A DNA stretch of 36,625 nt. Origin: PALSA-1196 sp036833805. Lineage in GTDB: Bacteria > Pseudomonadota > Gammaproteobacteria > Steroidobacterales > Steroidobacteraceae. Shown here piece by piece: positions 28,207 to 36,625 of this stretch; position 1 is the first letter of the stretch; each line of letters opens with the position of its first letter. Made by a program: the position numbers and the translations under genes. The DNA lies in contig DAITPA010000014.1 of NCBI GenBank assembly GCA_036833805.1, positions 1 through 36,625 of the forward strand. Direction: 5' to 3'. A model generated the notes under the pieces. It made no database searches and was not told the origin of the DNA. It saw only the letters and a list, made by a program, of their open reading frames with translations.

Positions 28207-28803
28207 ATGCCTGCGCGGTTGTGGTGGAAAACCTCATTTCTTTTGCTGTTTCCCCTGGCCGCACCGCTTGGCAACACTGTCGACTCCGCCACCCCCGCAC
28301 GGGCGCCAACGACCTCGCAGCAGCCGGGCTGCCTCGCAACGGGCAACGGCTTTCTGCGTGCGCGTATTCGCGGCGCGCTCAACCTCGACATTGATTGGAA
28401 GAACTCCGAGCTCGAGTGCGACGGCGGCGAACGCCCCAACGGCCATGGAATACGCCTGAGTTTTGCCGGCCCGATGCGTTCGGGCGGGCGGCGCCTGCGC
28501 ATGGTGTTTGGCGTCGCAACCGCCGCGGAAGGCGCACCCGGGCGCGCGCTGCCAACCAACCTCACGGTCATCTTCGAGGGCGAACAGCGTCTCTACAGTA
28601 CGCGCGGCGAGGACCACTGCACGGTCGATGAGCTCAAGGAAGAGCGGGTGGGAGCGCTCGGACCGGCGGTGCGCTCATATCGTGTGGTCGCGCGCGGCTT
28701 CTGTACGGAGCCGGCGAGTGCGCTCGGCGGGGATGAGCACATTATCGTGACGCGATTCGACTTTGCCGGCAGCGTCCATTTTGATAACCCCAGACCTCAT
28801 TAG
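28207..28803 (+). CDS. Secreted protein of unknown function
   Basis: A 198-residue protein with an N-terminal signal peptide (WWKTSFLLLFPLAAPLGNT). The mature part begins with a flexible Thr/Pro-rich stretch. It then has beta-rich sequence: GNGFLRARIRGALNLDIDW, GIRLSFAGP, RRLRMVFGVATAAEG, NLTVIFEGEQRLYSTRGEDHC, RSYRVVARGFC, and EHIIVTRFDFAGSVHFD. There are four cysteines in the mature protein, enough for two disulfides in the periplasm. I do not recognise a family. The ATG at 28207 is chosen because the longer frame from 28036 overlaps the upstream membrane gene. It sits 32 nt after the sensor gene, so it may belong to the PadR operon. Confidence 0.72.
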   Translation: MPARLWWKTSFLLLFPLAAPLGNTVDSATPARAPTTSQQPGCLATGNGFLRARIRGALNLDIDWKNSELECDGGERPNGHGIRLSFAGPMRSGGRRLRMVFGVATAAEGAPGRALPTNLTVIFEGEQRLYSTRGEDHCTVDELKEERVGALGPAVRSYRVVARGFCTEPASALGGDEHIIVTRFDFAGSVHFDNPRPH

Positions 28804-28820
28804 GGCACGGAGCATCCTTC

Positions 28821-29297
28821 ATGAACATGCGTGCGCGTCGCTTCGGAATCGCAGCGCTCCTGTGGTTGGGCTACCTCGTTACGTCGAGCGCGAGCGCCGA
28901 TACGGGCGAACCCCTCGACCTTGCGACCTTTGCGCAAAGCGCGGTCAACATCGGCAAGACGCCTCACCCGCAACATTTCGATGTATGGGTGGCGGACACG
29001 CCGGCACGCCAGACCCAAGGACTCATGTACGTGCGCGACCTGCCGGCCGGGCGTGGCATGCTGTTCCTCGAGCCGCAGGCAAAGCCTGCGGCTTTTTGGA
29101 TGAAGAACACTTACGTCGCACTCGACATGCTCTTCATCGGGCCCGACCACCGCATCGTGAAAATCGCGGCACGCGCGGCGCCGCTGTCGCTCGACGTCAT
29201 TACGTCCGATGCGCCCGTCATCGCCGTGCTTGAAATCAAAGGCGGCGAGGCGCAGCGCCGCGGCATTCAGGTCGGCGCGCCGGTATCCTGGCCCTGA
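28821..29297 (+). CDS. DUF192 family exported protein
   Basis: A 158-residue protein with a signal peptide (IAALLWLGYLVTSSASA, cut near ASA-D) and a DUF192 domain. Visible motifs are FDVWVADTPARQTQGLMYV, GRGMLFLEP, AAFWMKNTYVALDMLFI and VIAVLEIKGGEAQRRGI. The family is a small beta-barrel-like fold of unclear function, usually exported in proteobacteria. The ATG at 28821 has GGAG at 28809-28812, eight bases upstream, a good ribosome-binding site. It follows the unknown secreted protein by 17 nt and is likely the last gene of that transcript. Confidence 0.93.
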   Translation: MNMRARRFGIAALLWLGYLVTSSASADTGEPLDLATFAQSAVNIGKTPHPQHFDVWVADTPARQTQGLMYVRDLPAGRGMLFLEPQAKPAAFWMKNTYVALDMLFIGPDHRIVKIAARAAPLSLDVITSDAPVIAVLEIKGGEAQRRGIQVGAPVSWP

Positions 29298-29413
29298 GCG
29301 TGACATTCATTCGTCGCCACTGCTCATAGCGGAACGTTAGCCGTTGTTGGCTGCAAAGCCCTAAACCTTATAACGCGGCGCGGGTCGCCGCAGCTGCACG
29401 CGCGCACGAAACG

Positions 29414-29450
29414 GCTCGATGGTATCGAGCGAAGCGGGATTGCCCCCGCT
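29414..29450. repeat. Two adjacent hairpins in the 259-nt gap after the DUF192 gene
   Basis: GCTCGAT (29414-29420) pairs perfectly with ATCGAGC (29424-29430) around a 3-nt loop. Two bases later AGCGGG (29433-29438) pairs with CCCGCT (29445-29450). GCGGCG/CGCCGC also pairs just upstream near 29380. No T run follows, so these are not classical terminators. The gap (29298-29556) lies between convergent genes and holds no gene that I can support. A REP-like element or bidirectional mRNA end is possible. Confidence 0.4.
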
Positions 29451-29556
29451 GCAGCAGCGCTGGGCGGAGCTGTCGAGGCGGTTTGCAGGTGTGCGAGCGG
29501 CGGCTTCGACCGACGCACGCATCGCGCCTCAATATCGCGGCGCTAAGGCGCGCAGG

Positions 29557-30588
29557 CTAGCGCAGCGAAAGCTGCTGCTCTGACGGCCCGCGCGGCTGCA
29601 TTTGCACTTCATGCCGGTCGTAGTCAATGACCAGCGCGTCCAAGCGTCCAATCAGATCCATCCCTATCAAGAGGGCGGGCTGCGTATCCAGATTCCACAG
29701 GTTGAAAACATAGAACTCGCCAAACACAATATTGAAGCGCACAGCTTTCACGTCGCCGATTTTGAGCGCTCCAACGGGTTTTCGCATACCTTGCTGCCAG
29801 GCGAGGGTCGCCCCCAGCACATCGATCGAGGTATTGGGTACTTTCGCGGCCGCAGACCGCGATAGAGCTGCGTACAGCGCCCGATTGCCGAGAGTGTATT
29901 GACTGCCGGTATCAATCACCGCTTTCACCCAGATTCCCTCGACGTAGGCATCCACCACCACCAGGCGTCCGAAGCGCAGCTGCGCCGGAATGCGCATCGC
30001 CGAGCCCATCGGCCAGCGGTGACGCGCGTTGCGGATATCGATCCTGTGGTGCGTGAAGTCAACAATAATGCGCTTGGATGCCAAGCCGTCGACCCCGAGG
30101 ATGCCGTAGATGCCGCTCGTCATGGCATCCGCGACCGGCAGCTGCTGTCGCTCGAGCACCACGTCTCCCGCTGCGATGCGCTCCACCAGCACCGTCGGCA
30201 CCTCGGCTGACCCGGTAGCCCCATGCATCGTCACGGCATCGCCGTCGCAATGCAGGCCGAGCGCTGCGACCAGCTGCGGCGAGACTACAGTGCGATTGGC
30301 GCCGGTATCCAACGCGAACGGAAAAGGGCCCTGGTCGTTCACCATGACGGAAACGATGATGCGGCCAATATAATCAGGCCGGGTCGTACCTTCATAGTCA
30401 GGCTTGGCGAACGAGCCATCAGGGACATTCTCCAGCGGCCACGTGGGAATCGGGATCGCGGGAGGCAGTGCGAGGTCAGCTGGCGGGGGTCCGACCAGAC
30501 TCGAGGCAATTGCGGGCAACATCAGTGCCAGGGCCGCGGCGATTGCGTGGCGTGCCCGGAACCAGCCGATGGCCGCAACGAAGTCCAT
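29557..30588 (-). CDS. Exported retropepsin-like aspartic protease with two lobes
   Basis: A 343-residue protein with an N-terminal hydrophobic signal (AIAAALALMLPAIASSL). Two retropepsin-like units follow. The first has PFPFALDTGANRTVVS (catalytic DTG at 94-96) and YGILGVDGLASKRIIVDF as the hydrophobic-Gly flap/end motif. The second has VKAVIDTGSQYTLGN (DTG at 226-228) and ALLIGMDLIGRLDALVIDY. Each unit keeps the Asp-Thr-Gly and the hydrophobic-Gly motif, so the single chain could form a pepsin-like bilobal active site without dimerising. Bacterial members are poorly characterised; this one should act in the periplasm or be secreted. It is convergent with the DUF192 gene. A non-catalytic role is possible. 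Confidence 0.88.
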   Translation of the reverse strand: MDFVAAIGWFRARHAIAAALALMLPAIASSLVGPPPADLALPPAIPIPTWPLENVPDGSFAKPDYEGTTRPDYIGRIIVSVMVNDQGPFPFALDTGANRTVVSPQLVAALGLHCDGDAVTMHGATGSAEVPTVLVERIAAGDVVLERQQLPVADAMTSGIYGILGVDGLASKRIIVDFTHHRIDIRNARHRWPMGSAMRIPAQLRFGRLVVVDAYVEGIWVKAVIDTGSQYTLGNRALYAALSRSAAAKVPNTSIDVLGATLAWQQGMRKPVGALKIGDVKAVRFNIVFGEFYVFNLWNLDTQPALLIGMDLIGRLDALVIDYDRHEVQMQPRGPSEQQLSLR

Positions 30589-30937
30589 GTTTTATGAATG
30601 CCTCAGACGCAACCGATCTTACACCCGGCCGTTGCCGTTGCAGCGATGATTCCGGCACGTTGTGACAATGGGCCTGCCTGCAGCGGAGCGCGCAATGCCA
30701 GAACACATTGAGTTAAACGTGGCGCGCTGCCCCAAAATGCTCCTCTATGCGCAGCCCTCGAGCGGCGCCGGCAACACAAGTCACGAGCGCGACGGCGCTC
30801 AACCCAGCCCCTGCGCCCGATCCCTGCGGCAACCTCGAGCAAGGCTCAGGTTGCGCGGCGCGCAGCCGCAAGCGTGCGTAATCAGGCGCGTTGTCTGGGC
30901 GTGCATGGCGGGGGCTCTGCGCTCATGCCGCGCGCGG
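30589..30937. other. 349-nt region without a supported gene
   Basis: This lies between the CPXCG gene stop and the start of the protease gene, both on the minus strand. Short open frames exist on both strands, but they are Arg/Ala/Cys-rich and look like shadows of GC-rich DNA. I searched by eye for tRNA, 4.5S, 6S and RNase P signatures and found none. Local inverted repeats are present but unremarkable. It could hold the protease promoter and a long leader or small RNA. Confidence 0.45.
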
Positions 30938-31255
30938 CTAATCCAGCCGCTGCACTCGCAACGCGCGCAGCGCGCCATCGTCTTCGAGCTCAATACCCAG
31001 AGCCATCGGACGGCAACACACCTCGCAGTCCTCGATATACTCCTGCGCGCCGGCGCTCAGATCAATGCGCGCCTCAAAGCGCTCGCCGCAATATGGGCAG
31101 GGTGCGGCCACAAACTGCTCGGCTGCGACCCCCGCGCGCTGCGTCGCCGGCTCAAAGACCGGCTCAAGTCCGTAGAGGTGGTCGATATGACGGGCATCGA
31201 GACTTTCAATTCGTCGTGTGAGGGATTCGAGTTCAGGATTCTTGCGACGCGCCAT
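30938..31255 (-). CDS. CPXCG motif-containing cysteine-rich protein
   Basis: A 105-residue protein. The C-terminal half has the zinc-ribbon-like motif PCPYCGERFEARIDLS with the matching DCEVCCRPM about 25 residues later, then a strand-like end. This is the CPXCG/Cys_rich family (PF14255) typical of gammaproteobacteria; its function is unknown. The N-terminal half is helical and charged (NPELESLTRRIESLDARHIDHLYGLEPVF). I prefer the ATG at 31255; an in-frame GTG at 31261 is an alternative. A TATAAA box on the minus strand at 31265-31270 lies so close that the message would be nearly leaderless. It is divergent from the lipoprotein gene at 31319. Confidence 0.88.
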   Translation of the reverse strand: MARRKNPELESLTRRIESLDARHIDHLYGLEPVFEPATQRAGVAAEQFVAAPCPYCGERFEARIDLSAGAQEYIEDCEVCCRPMALGIELEDDGALRALRVQRLD

Positions 31256-31318
31256 GGGCACTCATTTTATACTCCCGCCGACTGCCGTGCCGAAGCTAAC
31301 CTGAACGAGGTCGTCGCC

Positions 31319-32026
31319 GTGAATGCCGCTTGTCTCTGGCAACGCCTGCTGGCGTGTCTTCTCGTGTGCGGCGTTCTCAGTGCCTGCGGCGGCGCCGGCC
31401 AGCTGTCCGGCGAGGCGCCCGCCGCGGTCAATCTTGCCGGCACCTGGAAATTAAACCGCGGCTTAAGCGACGATCCGGAGAAGCTCTACGAGAAATTTCG
31501 TCTGCAAAGGGCACAACGTAACGGCGAGCAAATCCGTCCGGCCGCGCGCCGCGGTGGCCCGCGTTCTGGCGGCGCGGATAGCGCTGCATACCCCATGGAA
31601 GATCCAAATGACCCAAGGTCCGCCGAATTTCAGGGAGCAGCCAATCGGAGTCATTTGAACCCATATGAGCTCGGCGTGTTTGGCACCATTCCGCGCGGCG
31701 ACGTCGTCACGATCAGACAACGTGCGGATGAGATATATATCTTTGACGGCTTGGCGGACCGCAGCTTTACTCCGGGCGCGCAAAGCGTGGTGTCGGTTCC
31801 GGAAGGTGTGGCCGATCAGCATTCCGGCTGGAAGGCCAAGGCATACGTCATCGACGTCAAAGCGCAGGCGGGACCCGAGACCATCGAGCGCTATCAGCTG
31901 TCCGCTGATGGCAAGCAGCTCGTGGCCGAAATTCAGTCAAATGGCGGCAATATGCCGAGCATGAAATTCAAGCGCGTCTACGACCGCGCGAGCGCCGTAC
32001 CGAGCGCAGCACCGACGAATGATTGA
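31319..32026 (+). CDS. Lipoprotein of unknown function
   Basis: A 235-residue lipoprotein: hydrophobic signal LLACLLVCGVLSAC with lipobox LSAC (Cys23), then a Gly/Ser-rich linker. The start is GTG at 31319 with GAGG at 31307-31310 as ribosome-binding site. The frame stays open upstream to 30662, but that part runs over the opposing CPXCG gene and is not protein-like. The mature part has AGTWKLNRGLSDDPEKLYEKF, an Arg/Gly/Pro-rich low-complexity stretch, and VVTIRQRADEIYIFDGL. The end has a beta-rich YQLSADGKQLVAEIQSNG segment, reminiscent of lipocalin-like domains that report bound small molecules. No family name is certain. It converges with the MATE gene, 19 nt apart. Confidence 0.8.
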   Translation: MNAACLWQRLLACLLVCGVLSACGGAGQLSGEAPAAVNLAGTWKLNRGLSDDPEKLYEKFRLQRAQRNGEQIRPAARRGGPRSGGADSAAYPMEDPNDPRSAEFQGAANRSHLNPYELGVFGTIPRGDVVTIRQRADEIYIFDGLADRSFTPGAQSVVSVPEGVADQHSGWKAKAYVIDVKAQAGPETIERYQLSADGKQLVAEIQSNGGNMPSMKFKRVYDRASAVPSAAPTND

Positions 32027-32045
32027 GACTGCCTGAGCGCTGCCG

Positions 32046-33479
32046 TCAAATGCGGATGCGCTGCCACGCCCGCGAGCGCCAACGCGCAAACATAAGCGTC
32101 CCAAGCAGCAGCACGTACAATACCATCGCCGCCCAGCCGCCGACCGCTCCCCAGCCAAACTGCGGCAGAAAATCAAACCAGCCCTGCCCCGCAGTAAACG
32201 TGAGCGCGTGGGCCACGGGCAAAAACACGAGCCAACACACTGCCAATACGAGGACCGCGGGCAGCGCGACGTCGCCCGCGCCGCGCAGGCACAGTGATGC
32301 GCCCAGATTCAGGCCGTCAAAGAACTGATAAACGGCGGCCAGCCAAAGAATCCGCAAGCCCAATGCCAGGATCGGGCCGGCTTGCACGTCCTGCGTGGTG
32401 AGGAACAACGGCAGAAGCCACGGACCTGCGAATGCGATCAGCACGCCCGCACCACCCATATACAGCGCCGCGAGCAGGATGACGCGCGTGCCCACGCGCA
32501 GCGCCCAGGTCCGATCGCCCGCGCCGATCGACTGCCCGACAAGGGTTGTGCCGGCGAGCGCAATGCCAAAGCCCGGCATGTACGCAATCGACGTCAGCAT
32601 CATGACGATTTGCGTGGTGGCGCCGTCGACCGTGCTCAGGCGCACCTGCATCATCTGGAAAAGCGTGGCGCCGATGAGATCCGCAGCCGGCAGAAGTCCG
32701 GTCGGGAATCCGAGCTTGAGCTGCGCCCAGATGCGTCTCGCATGCGGTCGCCAGGTGAGATGGGTTTTGTAGTGGCGGCGGTATTCGGGGCGCAGGAACA
32801 GGATGAGAGCAACTGTGAGCCCGAGCGCCTGCGCAACCGTGGTTGCCAACCCGGAACCTGCGATGCCCCAGCCGAGAGTGAATATGAAGATTGCATTCAA
32901 CGGCACATTGGCAAGGGCCGTGATAGCGGATATCAGCGCCGTGACGCGCGAGCGGCCGATGCCGTTAAAAAAGCTTAAGACCGCCCACAGCGCCATGCCG
33001 CAGGGTGCACCGCCGACCCGCGGCAGCCAGAAGCGGCTCGCGAGGTCAACAATGTGCACGTCAAATCCGAAGGGGGCGAGAATTGCGCGTCCGGAGAAGC
33101 CCACCGCGAGAAACAGCGGCGCGGCGCACAGCATGCCCCACAAAGCAGTCCACGTGGCCTGCGCTGCGCGCCGGTAACGCCGCGCGCCATAAGCCTGCGC
33201 CACGAGCGGCTGCACGGCCATCGCAATCCCGCCGAGCAGCATCACGACGACGAGCACCAGCCACTGCACGGCGCCGACCGCGGCCAGAGCCTGCATGGAG
33301 ATGTGGCCGATAAACCAGACGTCGGTGAGATTGAGAACGACCTGCACGGCGCTGTTCGCGACCAGCGGCAGGGCGAGCGCGAGCACCGCGCGCAGATCCA
33401 CGTGCACCCCTCCGTGCGCGTCGATCCGCCGCGCCGGTAGGTTCTTCGAATCGGAATACGGGTCGAGACGGCTTTCCAT
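32046..33479 (-). CDS. MATE family multidrug exporter
   Basis: A 477-residue integral membrane protein with about 12 hydrophobic segments, the usual MATE size. It has the two pseudo-symmetric halves, each opened by a similar stretch: LALPLVANSAVQVVLNLTDVWFIG in the first half and LKLGFPTGLLPAADLIGATLF in the second. GGIAMAVQPLVAQAYGARR and AGTTLVGQSIGAGDR are the matching loop motifs. MATE pumps expel cationic drugs and metabolites using Na+ or H+ gradients in the inner membrane; the substrate is unknown. The ATG at 33479 is chosen. The longer frame to 33698 would overlap the divergent ParB-like gene and adds a non-membrane stretch that does not belong to the family. Confidence 0.93.
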   Translation of the reverse strand: MESRLDPYSDSKNLPARRIDAHGGVHVDLRAVLALALPLVANSAVQVVLNLTDVWFIGHISMQALAAVGAVQWLVLVVVMLLGGIAMAVQPLVAQAYGARRYRRAAQATWTALWGMLCAAPLFLAVGFSGRAILAPFGFDVHIVDLASRFWLPRVGGAPCGMALWAVLSFFNGIGRSRVTALISAITALANVPLNAIFIFTLGWGIAGSGLATTVAQALGLTVALILFLRPEYRRHYKTHLTWRPHARRIWAQLKLGFPTGLLPAADLIGATLFQMMQVRLSTVDGATTQIVMMLTSIAYMPGFGIALAGTTLVGQSIGAGDRTWALRVGTRVILLAALYMGGAGVLIAFAGPWLLPLFLTTQDVQAGPILALGLRILWLAAVYQFFDGLNLGASLCLRGAGDVALPAVLVLAVCWLVFLPVAHALTFTAGQGWFDFLPQFGWGAVGGWAAMVLYVLLLGTLMFARWRSRAWQRIRI

Positions 33480-33573
33480 GAACGATGAAGCTCGGCCATG
33501 AGGTTGACAGGGAACGGCGCATTTTCGCACAACAGGCTTTACCGCAGAGCTTAGGCCGGGCAAGTTAGGCGCC

Positions 33574-34590
33574 ATGGCTACACGCAAGCGCGTAAGTTCG
33601 TCCAAAGAAACCGCCGGCACATCACCCCGCAACGCGGGCAAGCTCGCCCCGAGCAGGAGCCAGCGCGGCCCGACGGTTGCGGAAATCGCCTGCGGCATCG
33701 ACGCGCCGGCGCTTGCAAGCCTCGCGGCTCTGATTCGTGAGGCGGGCGGAGCACCGCTCGGCGGTTATCTTGAGCCCCTTGGCGGTCGTCCCATCATGCT
33801 CGCAAGCCTGCCGCTCGCCGCCGTGCAACCCACCCCCTTCCAGCGCGACCTCTCGCCCACGCACGCAAAAAGGCTCGCCGAGAAAATCGAGGAGACGGGC
33901 GCTTTTCTTGATCCGCTCATTGTGGTGCGCGGCGAGGAAGGCCGGTTCTGGACGCCGAACGGGCGACACCGGCTTGCCGCTGCAAAAATGCTCGGGCTGC
34001 GCCAGATCACCGCTCTTGTGTCGCCGGAGGAATCTCTCGCCTACCGCATTCTCGCGCTGAACACCGAAAAGGCGCACAACCTGAAGGACAAGAGCCTCGA
34101 AGTCATGCGCATGGCGAGAAACCTCGCCAAGCGCGCCGGCCAGCAGCACGAGTCGACGTTCATGGCGCAATTCGAGGCGGCGGAGCTGCTGACGCTCGGG
34201 CTGACCTATGAGAAGAATCCGCGCTTCGCCGGCGGCGCCTACAGCTCCTTTCTGAAGAAAGTCGACCGCTTCATGGACCGGCCGCTTGCGATCAGCCTGC
34301 GCGAACGCAGCGCCTTCGCGTCGCGCCTGCAGCAAATCGATACCCAGGTCAAACGCATCATCGGCGCGCTGCAGGCGCGCGGCTTCAAGTCCCCGTACTT
34401 GCGCAACTACGTCGTGGCACGCATCAATCCGGTGCGCTTTCACAAACCGAAAAAGGGCGACACGAAGCCCGCGATGCCGATCGCGCAAGCCTTCACGCGC
34501 ATGGCAGCGTCCGCGAAGAAATTCAATGTCGAGTCGGTTTCGAACGCGGACCTTGCCTGGGTCGCTGTGGGCGCGAGCGCTCAGGACTAA
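33574..34590 (+). CDS. Orphan ParB N-terminal domain protein
   Basis: A 338-residue protein. The first 35 residues are Ser/Thr/Arg-rich and look disordered. Residues about 70-155 hold a ParB/Srx-like domain: LASLPLAAVQPTPFQRDLS, AKRLAEKIEETGAFLDPLIVV, and WTPNGRHRLAAAKMLG, where NGRHRLAA takes the place of the GERRxRA CTP-binding box of chromosomal ParB. The C-terminal part is helical, with many Lys/Arg (EVMRMARNLAKRAGQQHES, SFLKKVDRFMDRPLAI, FKSPYLRNYVVARINPVRF). There is no ParA, parS-like repeat or plasmid gene nearby, so a partition role is unlikely. A DNA-binding regulator or ParB-fold nuclease/CTPase are open options. It is divergent from the MATE gene, 94 nt apart. Confidence 0.85.
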   Translation: MATRKRVSSSKETAGTSPRNAGKLAPSRSQRGPTVAEIACGIDAPALASLAALIREAGGAPLGGYLEPLGGRPIMLASLPLAAVQPTPFQRDLSPTHAKRLAEKIEETGAFLDPLIVVRGEEGRFWTPNGRHRLAAAKMLGLRQITALVSPEESLAYRILALNTEKAHNLKDKSLEVMRMARNLAKRAGQQHESTFMAQFEAAELLTLGLTYEKNPRFAGGAYSSFLKKVDRFMDRPLAISLRERSAFASRLQQIDTQVKRIIGALQARGFKSPYLRNYVVARINPVRFHKPKKGDTKPAMPIAQAFTRMAASAKKFNVESVSNADLAWVAVGASAQD

Positions 34591-34697
34591 CGTGGGTGAG
34601 CGGCGCCACCCGCGCGAGGCTACCTGCATCATTAGCGTGCAAGAGGCCATCGCGCGACCCGTGGTGGTGCAAGGAATCCTCTTGCGCCGCGATGGGC

Positions 34698-34720
34698 CGG
34701 CGAGGTTTGGGGCCTCGCCG
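34698..34720. other. Eight-base-pair hairpin in the 251-nt gap before the second phosphorylase
   Basis: CGGCGAGG (34698-34705) pairs perfectly with CCTCGCCG (34713-34720) around TTTGGGG. It lies between the ParB-like stop (34590) and the glgP start (34842). No T run follows, so a factor-independent terminator is not well supported. The rest of the gap holds no supported gene. Confidence 0.4.
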
Positions 34721-34841
34721 TGCGCGTAACCGATTGATGTTGCGGTGTGCGCCGCACGGCGAACCGAGCACCGCCGGCTAGCAGGCCGCACGCACGAAAC
34801 TTGCACCGCAGACCGGTCCCAACGCTTGTGTCGGATCTCTT

Positions 34842-36625
<1,784 letters not shown>

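Noticed and set aside
30662..31318. Upstream extension of the lipoprotein gene's reading frame
   Set aside because: It covers the opposing CPXCG gene and would bury the signal peptide and lipobox in the middle of the protein. GTG 31319 has a ribosome-binding site.
33504..33509. TTGACA between the MATE and ParB-like genes as a promoter
   Set aside because: The sequence 17 nt downstream (GCACAA) is a poor -10, so I did not call it.
33480..33698. N-terminal extension of the MATE exporter
   Set aside because: It overlaps the start of the divergent ParB-like gene and adds about 73 non-membrane residues absent from MATE proteins.

Overview
The window reads as a GC-rich (I judge low to mid 60 % by eye), gene-dense stretch of a proteobacterial chromosome. 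A gammaproteobacterium, possibly of a deep or environmental lineage, is my best guess. The basis is an E. coli-type biosynthetic arginine decarboxylase (SpeA), a two-CxxC TtcA, an SseA-like sulfurtransferase, and a glycogen cluster carrying a GH57 enzyme. The taxon is inference. I saw no rRNA, tRNA, insertion sequence, integrase or CRISPR array. Nearly all genes look like ordinary vertically inherited chromosome.

Layout. (1) 1-4006: start of a homospermidine synthase and a GST on the minus strand, then an SseA-like sulfurtransferase and speA on the plus strand. A strong hairpin lies just before the speA ribosome-binding site. (2) 4007-8615: a small RRM protein abutting an exported methyltransferase-like protein, a UvrD/Rep-type helicase (minus), a NUDIX ADP-ribose pyrophosphatase-like enzyme, and a small unknown protein. 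(3) 8630-10680: a coupled pair of unknown genes, then a scar where the N-terminus of an S9 peptidase gene is joined out of frame to the C-terminus of another gene. (4) 10742-17459, all minus: a coupled operon of a zinc metallopeptidase, an ATP-grasp ligase and a CpcT-like lipoprotein; then M32 carboxypeptidase, ttcA, and a protein phosphatase fused to an ADP-ribosylglycohydrolase. (5) 17729-26752: the glycogen cluster. glgA is on the plus strand. Converging on it is a minus-strand run of an alpha-glucan phosphorylase, glgC, a GH57 enzyme, malQ and an LEA2-type lipoprotein. (6) 26852-29297: a PadR regulator behind two nested palindromes, a HAAS/sensor-like membrane protein in the same operon, an unknown secreted protein and a DUF192 protein. 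(7) 29557-36625: a secreted protein with two retropepsin-like lobes, a CPXCG zinc-ribbon protein, a lipoprotein, a MATE exporter, an orphan ParB-like protein, and a second phosphorylase (GlgP) running off the right edge.

How they fit together. GlgC makes ADP-glucose and GlgA polymerises it. The GH57 enzyme and MalQ may remodel the chains, and the two unrelated-clade phosphorylases release glucose-1-phosphate. No GH13 branching enzyme (GlgB) or debranching enzyme is in the window. SpeA and homospermidine synthase both belong to polyamine metabolism. The most novel-looking pieces are the metallopeptidase/ATP-grasp/CpcT-like operon, the phosphatase-ADP-ribosylglycohydrolase fusion with an altered second metal motif, and the PadR/sensor pair sharing its control region with a glycogen phosphorylase.
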